Assembly: GCF_035825295.1 (NCBI RefSeq)
Contig: NZ_JAYMGI010000002.1
Span: forward strand, 3,016,001 to 3,080,000
Direction: 5' to 3'
Length of the DNA stretch: 64,000 bases
From: Actinacidiphila sp. DG2A-62
GTDB lineage: Bacteria; Actinomycetota; Actinomycetes; Streptomycetales; Streptomycetaceae
A program made the position numbers and the translations under genes. The notes beneath the pieces were generated by a model. That model worked only from the letters and a program-made list of their open reading frames with translations. It did no database searches and was not told where the DNA came from. Position 1 is the first letter of the stretch; each line of letters begins with the position of its first letter. Shown piece after piece: positions 17,636 to 25,457 of this stretch.

Positions 17636-17830
17636 ATGCAGGTCTCCGTCTCGGCCGCCGTACTGCTCGGCGTCCTCGTCTGGCTGCTGTGGAGGTACGC
17701 CAACCTCCGCGCCTGGCACGTGGCCCTGTGCGTGTTCTTCGGCTTCTGCCTCACGTCCACGACGTCCGGACCGCACATCGCCGACGCGTTGCAGGCGGCG
17801 GCCCGGCTCGTCTCCACGCTCCACCTGTAG
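17636..17830 (+). CDS. Small two-helix membrane protein, Spd-like position
   Basis: A 64-residue protein almost entirely made of two hydrophobic helices (VSAAVLLGVLVWLLWRYA and WHVALCVFFGFCLTSTT). The ATG is nine bases after GGAGG and two bases after the preceding stop. Small membrane proteins adjacent to the translocase in Streptomyces plasmids are spread (Spd) proteins that help intramycelial DNA movement; the assignment here rests on position and topology only. Confidence 0.6.
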   Translation: MQVSVSAAVLLGVLVWLLWRYANLRAWHVALCVFFGFCLTSTTSGPHIADALQAAARLVSTLHL

Positions 17831-17900
17831 CGCTCGGATGCTCCGCACCGGCCCGCTCATCGACGTTTTGCCCCGACCGAAAGGAGGCGGAACCCACCCC

Positions 17901-18230
17901 ATGACCGACACCGCACCCCGACCGACCCTCGACAAGGAGGCCGTGTCCCACCACCTCGCCACCGCCGTACGCCGCCGCACGCCCACCGCACTGTGGACCG
18001 CGCTCATGGACATCCCCGTCCTGCTCGCCGAGCACGGACGCCTCTCGTCCCTCCTCACCGAAGCACGCCGCGACGCCGCGAACCTGCTCGCCGCCGCGCG
18101 CGCCACGCTCCACGCGCAGCGCGGCGAGCCCGACCCGCTGTCGTACCTCCGCGACGAGGTGGCGGCGCACGCCCCGACCGGCCCGTACGCCGCCGCCCCG
18201 ACCGACCCGACCGACGAGGAGCGCCGATGA
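17901..18230 (+). CDS. Small helical protein preceding the translocase
   Basis: A 109-residue soluble, helix-rich protein (KEAVSHHLATAVRRRTPTALWTALM, LTEARRDAANLLAAARATLHA). AAGGAGG lies 13 bases before the ATG, and its stop overlaps the translocase start (ATGA). Family not recognised; co-translation suggests a transfer accessory role. Confidence 0.6.
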   Translation: MTDTAPRPTLDKEAVSHHLATAVRRRTPTALWTALMDIPVLLAEHGRLSSLLTEARRDAANLLAAARATLHAQRGEPDPLSYLRDEVAAHAPTGPYAAAPTDPTDEERR

Positions 18231-20008
18231 GGGCGTACGGCCGCAGGGCCCGCCGCTCGCGCAACGCGCAGCCGTTGATGATCGTCGCCGACGGGTCGCC
18301 GCTCGTCGACGCGCTCGCGGGGCTCGTTCGTCTCGCCTTCCGGTACCGCTCGGAACTCGCGCCGCTGACGACCGCCCTCGGACTCGAAATCGCCGCGGTG
18401 TGGCTCCACGCCGCGCACCCGGCGTGGTGGCGGTACGCGCCCGTCGCCGTCCTGGCCGTGCTGGTGACCGTGGTCAGGCGCCTGGACCGCGCGGAAGAGC
18501 GGTGGTACGCCGCGGTCCTGGCCGTAGGGGCCGGCGCATGGCTCGCCGCCGCGGCGCGGTCCGGGCCGACACGTCCGCCGCTGCCCACCCTGCTCGCCGT
18601 GACGACCGCGGCCGGCGCCGTCCCGTGGTGGACCCACCGACGCCGCAGGGTGCGGGTGCGGGTCGACCGCACCATCCGCGCGTGGCCCGGCGTCGCCGAG
18701 GCCGTGGGGCTCGCCGGCTCGCACGTCCTGTCCGCCGTCGTCGACCTGTGGGGATGGCGTGCCCGCATGACCCTGCGCCCGGGACAGACCGTCGCCGATG
18801 TCGTCGCCCATGTGCCCGCCATCGAATCCGGGCTCGGCACACGCCCCGGCGCCGTACGCGTCGAGGCGGACCCCGCGCACGCCGGGCGGTTCCTCCTGCG
18901 CGTGCTCGCCGAGGACCCGCACGCTTCCGCGATCCCCTGGCCCGGCGCGTCGGCCCCGTCCATCGGCGCGCCCCTCGATCTCGGCGTGTACGAGGACGCC
19001 GGCTCGGTACGGGTGACGTTCCTGCGCCGTCATGCCCTGGTCGGCGGCATCGCCGGATCGGGCAAGAGCGGCCTGCTCAACGTGATCGTCGGCAACCTCG
19101 TCGCCTGCCCGGACGTCGTGCTGTGGGGCGTCGACCTCAAGGGCGGCATGGAGCTGGGACCGTGGGCGTCCTGCCTCGACCGCCTGGCCACGACGCCCGC
19201 GGAGGCCGCCGCGCTGCTCCACGACGCCGTGCGCGTCGTCGAGGCCCGCGCCCGTGCGATGAGCGAGCGCAACGCCCGCCTGTGGGAGCCCACCCGGCAT
19301 GCGCCGGCCCTGGTGATCGTCATCGACGAGTACGCCGAACTCGCCGAGAACGCGCCCGCAGCCGCCTCGTCCGCCGACTCCGTGGCCCGGCGCGGGCGCG
19401 CCGTCGCCGTCACCCTGCTCGCCGCCACGCAGCGACCGACCCAGCAGGCCATGGGCAAGGGCGCCGTGCGCTCACAGATGGACATCCGCATCTGCCTGCG
19501 GGTGCGCGAGCGCAAGGACACCGACCTCGTCCTCGGACAGGGCGCGTCCGCCGCGGGCTGGCACGCGCACACCCTCGACGCTCCCGGCAAGTTCCTCGTC
19601 TCCGCCGAAGGACTCGACCGGCCGCGCCGCGCCCGCGCCTACCTCATCACCGACGACGACGTACGCGCCACGGTCCTGCGCCACGCGCCCGGCCGCCCGC
19701 CGCTCGACGCGCTGTCGGCCGCCGCGCTCCCCGGCGACGCCGACTGCGCCCCGGAGCCCGCGGCGGAACCGGAGGACGTCGTCGACGCCGAACTCGTCGA
19801 CGCCCCCGACCCCGAACTCGCCCTCTGGGCCGCCCTGCTGGACGCCGCCGACGAGGGCCTGACCGTCCCCGACCTGATGACCACCACCGGAATGGGCCGC
19901 ACATGGATCTACGACCGGCTCCAAGCCCACGCCCGAGCCGACCGCGCCCACCAGGTGGCGCGCGGCCGATGGCGAGCCGCCGCACCCCACCGCCCGCCGT
20001 CCGCATAG
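18227..20008 (+). CDS. TraB/TraSA-type FtsK/SpoIIIE DNA translocase
   Basis: A 593-residue protein. Several N-terminal hydrophobic segments (about 55-145) are followed by the FtsK-type motor: Walker A GGIAGSGKSGLLNVIVG (about 275), VDLKGGMELGPW, Walker B LVIVIDEYAEL (about 370) and the ATQRPTQQAMGKGAVRSQMDIRICLRV block. The C-terminal 60 residues form a winged helix (LMTTTGMGRTWIYDRL), the part that in Streptomyces TraB reads 8-bp repeats in clt. This class moves double-stranded DNA between mycelia as a hexamer without a relaxase. It is the last gene before the right attachment repeat; spd, rep, xis and int genes that normally follow are absent. Confidence 0.85.
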   Translation: MRAYGRRARRSRNAQPLMIVADGSPLVDALAGLVRLAFRYRSELAPLTTALGLEIAAVWLHAAHPAWWRYAPVAVLAVLVTVVRRLDRAEERWYAAVLAVGAGAWLAAAARSGPTRPPLPTLLAVTTAAGAVPWWTHRRRRVRVRVDRTIRAWPGVAEAVGLAGSHVLSAVVDLWGWRARMTLRPGQTVADVVAHVPAIESGLGTRPGAVRVEADPAHAGRFLLRVLAEDPHASAIPWPGASAPSIGAPLDLGVYEDAGSVRVTFLRRHALVGGIAGSGKSGLLNVIVGNLVACPDVVLWGVDLKGGMELGPWASCLDRLATTPAEAAALLHDAVRVVEARARAMSERNARLWEPTRHAPALVIVIDEYAELAENAPAAASSADSVARRGRAVAVTLLAATQRPTQQAMGKGAVRSQMDIRICLRVRERKDTDLVLGQGASAAGWHAHTLDAPGKFLVSAEGLDRPRRARAYLITDDDVRATVLRHAPGRPPLDALSAAALPGDADCAPEPAAEPEDVVDAELVDAPDPELALWAALLDAADEGLTVPDLMTTTGMGRTWIYDRLQAHARADRAHQVARGRWRAAAPHRPPSA

Positions 20009-20065
20009 CCGTCCTCGTCCGCGCGGACGTCCGCTCCCCCGCGCGCGTCTGCGCGTCGAGGAACG

Positions 20066-20086
20066 CGGACGGACAACGGACGGACA
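20066..20086. repeat. Direct repeat after tra, possible clt/TRS site
   Basis: CGGACGGACA occurs twice with a 1-bp gap (20066-20075 and 20077-20086), amid other GGACG copies in the 124 bp between the translocase stop and the right att repeat. TraB proteins recognise short direct repeats next to tra, so this is a candidate loading site. Confidence 0.4.
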
Positions 20087-20132
20087 CCCGCGCGGACGCG
20101 CCACGGAACCGCGACGTCGAACCGCTCGCACG

Positions 20133-20197
20133 CCACAACGCCGAACGGCGCCCCCCGGGAACCAGGAGGCGCCGTCCGGCGCATGGGATGAGTGGAG
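20133..20197. repeat. Right 65-bp direct repeat (putative attR)
   Basis: Identical with 7485-7549. It spans the ssrA terminator and the terminal five bases of tmRNA, so the intact ssrA gene lies on the right side of the junction. Confidence 0.8.
20139..20181 (-). terminator. ssrA terminator hairpin
   Basis: Arms CGCCGAACGGCGCC (20139-20152) and GGCGCCGTCCGGCG (20168-20181) pair at 13 of 14 positions across a 15-base loop, 12 bp beyond the tmRNA 3' end. No U-run follows, as is usual in Streptomyces. A second identical copy lies in the left att repeat. Confidence 0.7.
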
Positions 20198-20576
20198 ATG
20201 GCGGGAATCGAACCCGCGTCCTGTGGTGCGGAACCAGGGCTTCTCCGAGCGCAGTCCGCTGTGCTTTTCTCGGCCCCGGCGGTCACGCGGACAAGCCGCC
20301 GACGGGCTCAGCCACTGTGAGGTTTCCCGCCGTGCCCCGTGGCCGGGCTCGGCGGTTGAGTTCCCTAGATGATGCCAGGATCCGGGTCGGGAACAGCCCC
20401 GGGCTGACACTCCGCGGAGTCTTCGCTAGCTGCTAATCAGGCAGCGAGAGCGAAGGCGGAGGAATCGCGCTTGGAATTGGCGATTATTGGTTTCGGCATA
20501 TGGTTAACGAGATCATTGCCGCTTCCTCGGCTCGCTTCCCCTGCTTCGACATCCCCAGTCGAAACCGATCATCCCC
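20193..20576 (-). ncRNA. ssrA: tmRNA
   Basis: The transcript begins with the canonical GGGGATGATCGGTTTCGAC (from 20576). It ends with the T-arm GGGTTCGATTCCCGCC and the acceptor strand CATCTCC plus discriminator A at 20193; CCA is not encoded. GGGGATG pairs with CATCTCC, including one G-U pair. The tag frame is at 20481-20437 and reads ANSKRDSSAFALAA then TGA, ending in the ALAA degradation signal. The product rescues stalled ribosomes together with SmpB, encoded 62 bp upstream on the same strand. Its 3' end is the insertion point of the element to the left. Confidence 0.95.
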
Positions 20577-20637
20577 ATGTGGTGTTGTCAAACTGCTCCC
20601 GCCGGTGCGGGCGGGCTCACCTCACCATCGTACGGGA

Positions 20638-21231
20638 TCAACGCCGGACCGGGCCAGCGCATTCCCCCCGGCCCGCCCCCGCCGCGCCCCGCGCACACCG
20701 CGCACACCGCGCACGCCTGGGCCGCCCCAAGCGCCCCGGGGTCCCGCCGGCTGACGCGCGCTGCCTGCGCCGCGCCGCCGAGATCGCCCGGTCGGTCTCG
20801 CGCCGGTCCTGCTTCTCCCGCAGCGTCTGCCGCTTGTCGTACTCCTTCTTGCCCTTCGCGAGCGCGATCTCGACCTTGACCCGGCCGTCCTTGAAGTACA
20901 GGGCGAGCGGCACCACGGTGTGCCCGGACTCCTGGGACTTCTGGTCCAGCTTGTCGATCTCCGCCCGGTGCAGCAGCAGCTTGCGCTTGCGCCGCGCGGA
21001 GTGGTTGGTCCAGGTGCCCTGGGTGTACTCGGGGATGTGCACGTTGTACAGCCACGCCTCGTGCCCCTCCAGCTGCACGAAGCCGTCGACCAGCGACGCG
21101 CGGCCCAGACGCAGGGACTTGACCTCGGTGCCGGTGAGCACCAGGCCCGCCTCGTGCGTGTCGAGGATGTGGTAGTCGTGCCGCGCCTTCTTGTTCTGCG
21201 CGATCATCTTGCGACCGGTCTCTTTAGCCAT
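20638..21231 (-). CDS. smpB: SsrA-binding protein SmpB
   Basis: SmpB binds the tRNA-like domain of tmRNA and brings it to stalled ribosomes. The core is typical: [49 protein letters not shown], then [31 protein letters not shown]. The usual actinobacterial protein of about 160 residues ends soon after [21 protein letters not shown]. Here the frame continues about 37 residues with an Arg/Ala/Gly/Cys-rich tail ([20 protein letters not shown]). The tail is either a real extension or the result of a small indel near the stop. It is downstream of the S41 protease gene and just upstream of ssrA. Confidence 0.93.
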   Translation of the reverse strand: MAKETGRKMIAQNKKARHDYHILDTHEAGLVLTGTEVKSLRLGRASLVDGFVQLEGHEAWLYNVHIPEYTQGTWTNHSARRKRKLLLHRAEIDKLDQKSQESGHTVVPLALYFKDGRVKVEIALAKGKKEYDKRQTLREKQDRRETDRAISAARRRQRASAGGTPGRLGRPRRARCARCARGAAGAGRGECAGPVRR

Positions 21232-21249
21232 AGCCGGCCCATTGTCCCA

Positions 21250-22575
21250 CTACGAGGGGGCTCCCAGGCCAGCGAATACCTCGCGGCTGAAGGCGACCGG
21301 GTCCTGCCCGGCCGGCACGTCCACGTCGGGCGCGATGCCCTTGCCCTCGACGGTGCGGCCGTCGGGCAGCCGGTAGTGGCCCACGGTCAGCTCGGCGACC
21401 GATCCGTCCGGCAGCGCGCTGGGCATCTGCACCGAGCCCTTGCCGAAGGTGCGCGAGCCGATGACCACCGCCCGGCCGCGGTCCTGCAGCGCCCCGGCCA
21501 GCATCTCGGCCGCGCTCATCGTGCCGCCGTCGACCAGCACCACCAGCGGGACCCGGGTGTCGCCGCCGGGCGCGGCGTACAGGGCCTGCTGGGTGCCGTG
21601 CACGTCGTAGGTGGCGACCAGGCCGCCGTCGAGGAAGGCGGAGGCGGTCGCCACGGCCTCGGTGACCAGGCCGCCGGAGTTGCCGCGCAGGTCCAGCAGC
21701 ACGCCGCGGGGCGCGTCCCGCACGGCCGCGGCGACCTGCTTGCCGACGCCGGCGCTGAAGGCGTCGACGGCGATCACGGTCGGGCCGCCCGCGGGCCGGG
21801 TCACCGTCACCGCCTCGGTGGCCAGCGTGGCCCGGCGCACGGTCACCGACCAGCTGCGGCCGGCCCGCTGCACGCCGAGGGTGACGAGGCTGCCCGGCAC
21901 GTTGTCGCCGCGCAGGTCGGCGACGACCTCGGTGACGGCCAGGCCGGTACATCGGGCGCCGCCGATCGACGCGAGCACGTCGCCGACCCGCAGGCCCGCG
22001 CGGTCGGCCGGGCTGCCGCCCTGGACGCGGGCGATCTCGATCCGCCCGCCGTCGATCCGCCGCACCCACAGGCCGACGCCGACGTAGCGGCCGTTCAGCG
22101 CCTGCTGCAGTCCCGCGTACTCCTGCGCGGTGTAGAACGAGGACCAGCGGTCGCCGCTGCGGCTGACGAGCTTCTGCACGGTCTGCGCGCCGACCTGGCC
22201 GCTCTGGATCTCCGCGGCGATGCGGCCGGTGTCCAGCGGCGGCCGGTCGCCGTCCGCGCCGTCGTCGCCGGCCGGCCCGACGCCCGTACTGTCCGTGCCG
22301 TCGCCGCCCTGGCCGCCGGTTCCGCCGGCGGCGAGGGAGCCGTACGCGGAGGCGGCGCGTGAGCCGTACGGGCCGGCCGCGCCCTTGTCCGTACGGCCCT
22401 GGTCGGCGACGGTCGCGGCGCTCTCGGCGGCGATCCGGGTTCCGGGGCGGCGCTGGGCCGGATCGGTGAGGCTGCCGGCCGCGGCCCCGGTCGCGAGCAT
22501 GGTGCCGAACACCAACGTCAAGGTGGCCCCGCGGCGCAAGCGGCGGGGCGTCCCGAACAACCACGGGCCCGACAT
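21250..22575 (-). CDS. Secreted PDZ/S41 C-terminal processing peptidase
   Basis: A 441-residue protein. After an N-terminal membrane/signal segment (RGATLTLVFGTMLATGAAAG) comes a helical S41 linker, a PDZ domain (GLWVRRIDGGRIEIARVQGG, GLRVGDVLASIGG), then the S41 catalytic domain. Ser is in DGGTMSAAEMLAGAL and Lys in GSRTFGKGSVQ, the Ser-Lys dyad of Ctp/tail-specific proteases. ATG 22575 (MSGPWLFGTPRRLRRG) is preferred over the open frame's first ATG at 22647, because upstream residues are non-family. It follows ftsX and precedes smpB, the conserved Streptomyces order. It acts outside the membrane on unknown substrates. Confidence 0.88.
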   Translation of the reverse strand: MSGPWLFGTPRRLRRGATLTLVFGTMLATGAAAGSLTDPAQRRPGTRIAAESAATVADQGRTDKGAAGPYGSRAASAYGSLAAGGTGGQGGDGTDSTGVGPAGDDGADGDRPPLDTGRIAAEIQSGQVGAQTVQKLVSRSGDRWSSFYTAQEYAGLQQALNGRYVGVGLWVRRIDGGRIEIARVQGGSPADRAGLRVGDVLASIGGARCTGLAVTEVVADLRGDNVPGSLVTLGVQRAGRSWSVTVRRATLATEAVTVTRPAGGPTVIAVDAFSAGVGKQVAAAVRDAPRGVLLDLRGNSGGLVTEAVATASAFLDGGLVATYDVHGTQQALYAAPGGDTRVPLVVLVDGGTMSAAEMLAGALQDRGRAVVIGSRTFGKGSVQMPSALPDGSVAELTVGHYRLPDGRTVEGKGIAPDVDVPAGQDPVAFSREVFAGLGAPS

Positions 22576-22725
22576 GGCCGGCAGTCTAGGCCAGAACGGG
22601 CCGCCGGACGGGGCGTTGCCGCTACCCCGTGCGGCGGCCGCGCGCAACCGCGGGGCTCCTGCCTGCGGCGACGGGCGCGCGGTGCGGCGCGGGTCACACG
22701 GCCGGGGCCGCGCGGCGGCGGCGCG

Positions 22726-23643
22726 TCACACCTTCAGGTAGCGGCGCAGTGCGATGAACGCCGCGATCGCCGGCATCACGATGCCGATGCCGAGCACCAG
22801 CGGAAGTTCGCGCACGACCGGCCCCCAGCCCAGGAACGACACCAGCGGGATCTTCTCCTGCAGCCGCAGGCCCGAGTCGATCAGGAAGTAGCGTCCGCCG
22901 AGCAGCATCACGCAGGCCAGTCCCGCGCCGACGAGTCCGGCGAAGGCGGCCTCCATGATGAACGGCATCTGGATGTAGAAGCTGGACGCGCCGACCAGCC
23001 GCATGATCCCGGTCTCGCGGCGGCGGCTGAACGCCGAGACGCGCACCGTGTTGACGATCAGCAGCATCGCGACCGTCAGCATGAACGCGAGCACCACGTA
23101 CGCGATCTTGGTCATGCCGTTGAGCAGGCTGAAGAGGTTCTGCAGCACGTCTCTCTGGTCGACCACCGACTGCACGCCGGGATGCCCCTGGAAGAGGCTG
23201 GCGATGATGGCGAACTTGGTCGGGTCCTTCAGCTTGACCCGGTAGTTCTCCTGCATCTGGTCGGGGGTGATGGTGCTGGCGAGCGAGGAGCTCTTGAACT
23301 GCTCCTGGTAGTGCTTGTACGCCTGCTCGGCGCTCTCGTGGTAGACCTTCTCGACGATCGGCTGGGCCTTGAGGTCCTTGAGGATGCTGGCCTTCTGGTC
23401 GTCGGTGACGGCGCCGTGCGCGCAGTTGGGGGTGGAGGCGCCGTCGCTCTTGTTGCACATGTAGATGGTGACCTGGACCTTGTCGTACCAGTACCCCTTC
23501 ATCGCGTCGACCTGCTTGTTGACCAGGAACGCTCCGCCGGTCAGGGCGAGGGACAGGGCGACGGAGATGATGACGGCGAACGTCATCGTCAGGTTGCGGC
23601 GGAGGCCGACGCCGATCTCCGACAGGACGAAGTGGGCGCGCAT
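22726..23643 (-). CDS. ftsX: Cell-division ABC permease FtsX
   Basis: A 305-residue FtsX: a cytoplasmic start and first membrane helix (TMTFAVIISVALSLALTGGAFLV), an extracellular loop of about 130 residues with a Cys pair (YMCNKSDGASTPNCAHG), and three C-terminal helices (VVLAFMLTVAMLLIVNTVRV, MEAAFAGLVGAGLACVMLL, LVLGIGIVMPAIAAFIALR). The FtsEX complex transmits ATP hydrolysis to periplasmic peptidoglycan hydrolases. The ATG at 23643 has GAGAGGAA upstream, and the gene lies 49 bp after ftsE. Confidence 0.95.
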   Translation of the reverse strand: MRAHFVLSEIGVGLRRNLTMTFAVIISVALSLALTGGAFLVNKQVDAMKGYWYDKVQVTIYMCNKSDGASTPNCAHGAVTDDQKASILKDLKAQPIVEKVYHESAEQAYKHYQEQFKSSSLASTITPDQMQENYRVKLKDPTKFAIIASLFQGHPGVQSVVDQRDVLQNLFSLLNGMTKIAYVVLAFMLTVAMLLIVNTVRVSAFSRRRETGIMRLVGASSFYIQMPFIMEAAFAGLVGAGLACVMLLGGRYFLIDSGLRLQEKIPLVSFLGWGPVVRELPLVLGIGIVMPAIAAFIALRRYLKV

Positions 23644-23692
23644 GGGTCAGGTTCCTCTCAGGGGGCGACGGGGACGGACGGCTTCCGGTGAC

Positions 23693-24382
23693 TCAGTGCT
23701 GGTAGCCGTACACACCGCGCGACTGGTCGCGGACCAGTCGCCCCTTCTCCAGTTCGATGACGCGCTTGCGCATCTGGTCGACGATGTTCTGGTCGTGGGT
23801 GGCCATCACCACGGTGGTGCCGGTGCGGTTGATCCGGTCGAGCAGCCGCATGATGCCGACCGAGGTCTGCGGGTCGAGGTTTCCGGTCGGCTCGTCGGCG
23901 ATCAGCAGCATCGGGCGGTTGACGAAGGCCCGGGCGATGGCCACGCGCTGCTGCTCGCCGCCGGACAGCTCGCCCGGCATGCGGTCCTCCTTGCCGGCCA
24001 GGCCGACCAGGTCGAGAACCTCGGGGACGGTCTTCCTGATGGTGCCGCGGGGCTTGCCGATGACTTCGAGGGCGAAGGCGACGTTCTCCGCGACCGTCTT
24101 GTTGGGCAGCAGCCGGAAGTCCTGGAAGACGGTGCCGAGCTGGCGCCGCATGTGCGGGACCTTCCAGTTGGACAGCCGGTTGAGGTCCTTGCCGAGGACG
24201 TGCACGAGACCGGTGTCGGTGCGCTCCTCGCGCAGGATCAGGCGCAGGAAGGTCGACTTGCCCGAGCCGGACGAGCCCACCAGGAAGACGAACTCGCCCT
24301 TCTCGATCTCCAGCGAGACGTCCCGGAGTGCGGGACGGTTCTGTTTGGGGTAGGTCTTCGAGACGCTGTCGAATCGGATCAC
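23693..24382 (-). CDS. ftsE: Cell-division ABC ATPase FtsE
   Basis: A 229-residue ABC ATPase: Walker [12 protein letters not shown]-loop [14 protein letters not shown], signature [14 protein letters not shown], Walker [14 protein letters not shown] and switch His in VVMATHD. The GTG at 24382 gives the family start [14 protein letters not shown]; the open frame continues upstream with Pro/Arg-rich non-family residues and is rejected. It is the first gene of ftsE-ftsX. In related Streptomyces prfB is close by; here a 14-kb island separates them. Confidence 0.95.
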   Translation of the reverse strand: MIRFDSVSKTYPKQNRPALRDVSLEIEKGEFVFLVGSSGSGKSTFLRLILREERTDTGLVHVLGKDLNRLSNWKVPHMRRQLGTVFQDFRLLPNKTVAENVAFALEVIGKPRGTIRKTVPEVLDLVGLAGKEDRMPGELSGGEQQRVAIARAFVNRPMLLIADEPTGNLDPQTSVGIMRLLDRINRTGTTVVMATHDQNIVDQMRKRVIELEKGRLVRDQSRGVYGYQH

Positions 24383-24673
24383 GTTCGCACCAGGTTTGCG
24401 GGGGGAGCGGACAGGGGATAGGGGCGACACTACCCGGCGCGGCGGGGGCGGCGCAGTCGCCGACGGGGGTTGGTGGCCCGCCCCACAGGGCATACCGGGG
24501 CAAGGGCGTCATCCCGCTCGGGACGGCGTCCGGGCGGCCCTTCGCGGCGGAACCTGGCACAGTAGGAGGCAGGGGGAGAACCGCGCGCGAGGCGTTCGCG
24601 CCGAGTGGAGCGGGGCCCCGAATGGAACGATTTCCGCGACGTGGGCGTTCACCGGACCGAGGAGGAGATCACC

Positions 24674-24865
24674 ATGACGGTCGACCGGCTGGTGTGCGCG
24701 AACTGTTCCGGCCCGGTGAGCGAGGGCCGCTGCGCCGTGTGCCGCGCCAACCGCGCGCGCCTGCAGCAGGAGAACCCCTGGTCCTCCATATCCCCGCTGG
24801 CCCTGATAGCCCTCCTGGTCGCGCTCCTCACGGTGGCCCTGGTGGTGGAGCACGCCACGGCGTGA
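24674..24865 (+). CDS. Small zinc-ribbon membrane protein
   Basis: A 63-residue protein: CANC and CAVC form a zinc ribbon near the N-terminus (residues 8-22), and a single C-terminal membrane helix follows (LALIALLVALLTVALVV). The ATG lies eight bases after GAGGAG. It is divergent from ftsE. Function unknown; tail-anchored zinc ribbons of this size are common next to division and envelope genes in Streptomyces. Confidence 0.7.
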   Translation: MTVDRLVCANCSGPVSEGRCAVCRANRARLQQENPWSSISPLALIALLVALLTVALVVEHATA

Positions 24866-24899
24866 GAGCCGGCGGTGCCGCAAAGCCACGCCCTCGCGG

Positions 24900-25448
24900 T
24901 CACTTCAAGGGCTGCGCGCCCAGGTGGTACCTGAGCCAGTCAGTGCCGCCCATTGCCGCCACCCCGGAGTCGACAAGCCGCTTCGCCTCTGCCGTGTAGT
25001 AATGCCCGGCTAGCCAGGACCGGCTGCCCGACACAGTGTTCTCCACCCATGCCCCCTTGATCATTTTCGACCCAGCCTGCTTTCGACACCTTTTCCAAAG
25101 AGTCATCAGGGGCGTGTCGTCGGTCATCGCCGAGAGCACGGATACGCGAATCACCGATTCGGACTGCTCTCCTACAGAGATAAACAGCGAGTTCGGATTC
25201 GCCTTCGCGTATTCAAGGGCCGACTGGACGTCCAGGTTAATGGGCTCAGGGTTCAGCGACAGGCGGTCGACCACAACTTCCGGCTGCCCCGCCTCCTTGC
25301 CGATCTCAGCCTCGGGTCCGACCAGTCGAGCTTGATACGCGGGGAAGAACTGCTCCTCCACGAGGATCATCCCGGAGTCGGCAGCCCACTCTCGCACCAT
25401 CGCGCAGATCTCACGACGATCACCATGAAACTGAAGCGATATCTTCAT
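24900..25448 (-). CDS. Candidate immunity protein for the adjacent RHS toxin
   Basis: A 182-residue soluble acidic/mixed protein with no signal peptide (MKISLQFHGDRREICAMVRE, LLWK-type helices, GSRSWLAGHYYTAEAKRLVD). I do not recognise the family. It starts nine bases after the RHS stop with an AGGCAGG ribosome site. An immediate downstream cytoplasmic gene is where polymorphic toxin systems place the cognate immunity protein. A+T content is higher than in surrounding genes, like the toxin tip. The role is inferred from position and topology. Confidence 0.65.
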   Translation of the reverse strand: MKISLQFHGDRREICAMVREWAADSGMILVEEQFFPAYQARLVGPEAEIGKEAGQPEVVVDRLSLNPEPINLDVQSALEYAKANPNSLFISVGEQSESVIRVSVLSAMTDDTPLMTLWKRCRKQAGSKMIKGAWVENTVSGSRSWLAGHYYTAEAKRLVDSGVAAMGGTDWLRYHLGAQPLK

Positions 25449-25457
25449 CCTGCCTCA

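Larger units (their letters stand above)
7485..20197. mobile_element. Decayed AICE-like integrative element at the tmRNA 3' end
   Basis: The segment is flanked by identical 65-bp direct repeats (7485-7549 and 20133-20197). The right repeat overlaps the last five bases of ssrA and carries its terminator, as expected for attL/attR of an element integrated at tmRNA. Inside are genes typical of actinomycete integrative and conjugative elements: a GntR regulator, an HD protein, a Nudix/Pif-like protein, an XRE regulator, small transfer-type proteins and a TraB/TraSA-like FtsK translocase. No replication initiator, excisionase or integrase is visible, so the element looks unable to excise by itself. 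The left end carries an IS and a low-G+C NLR module as cargo. Loss of int/xis at the left end next to the IS is inferred. Confidence 0.7.
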
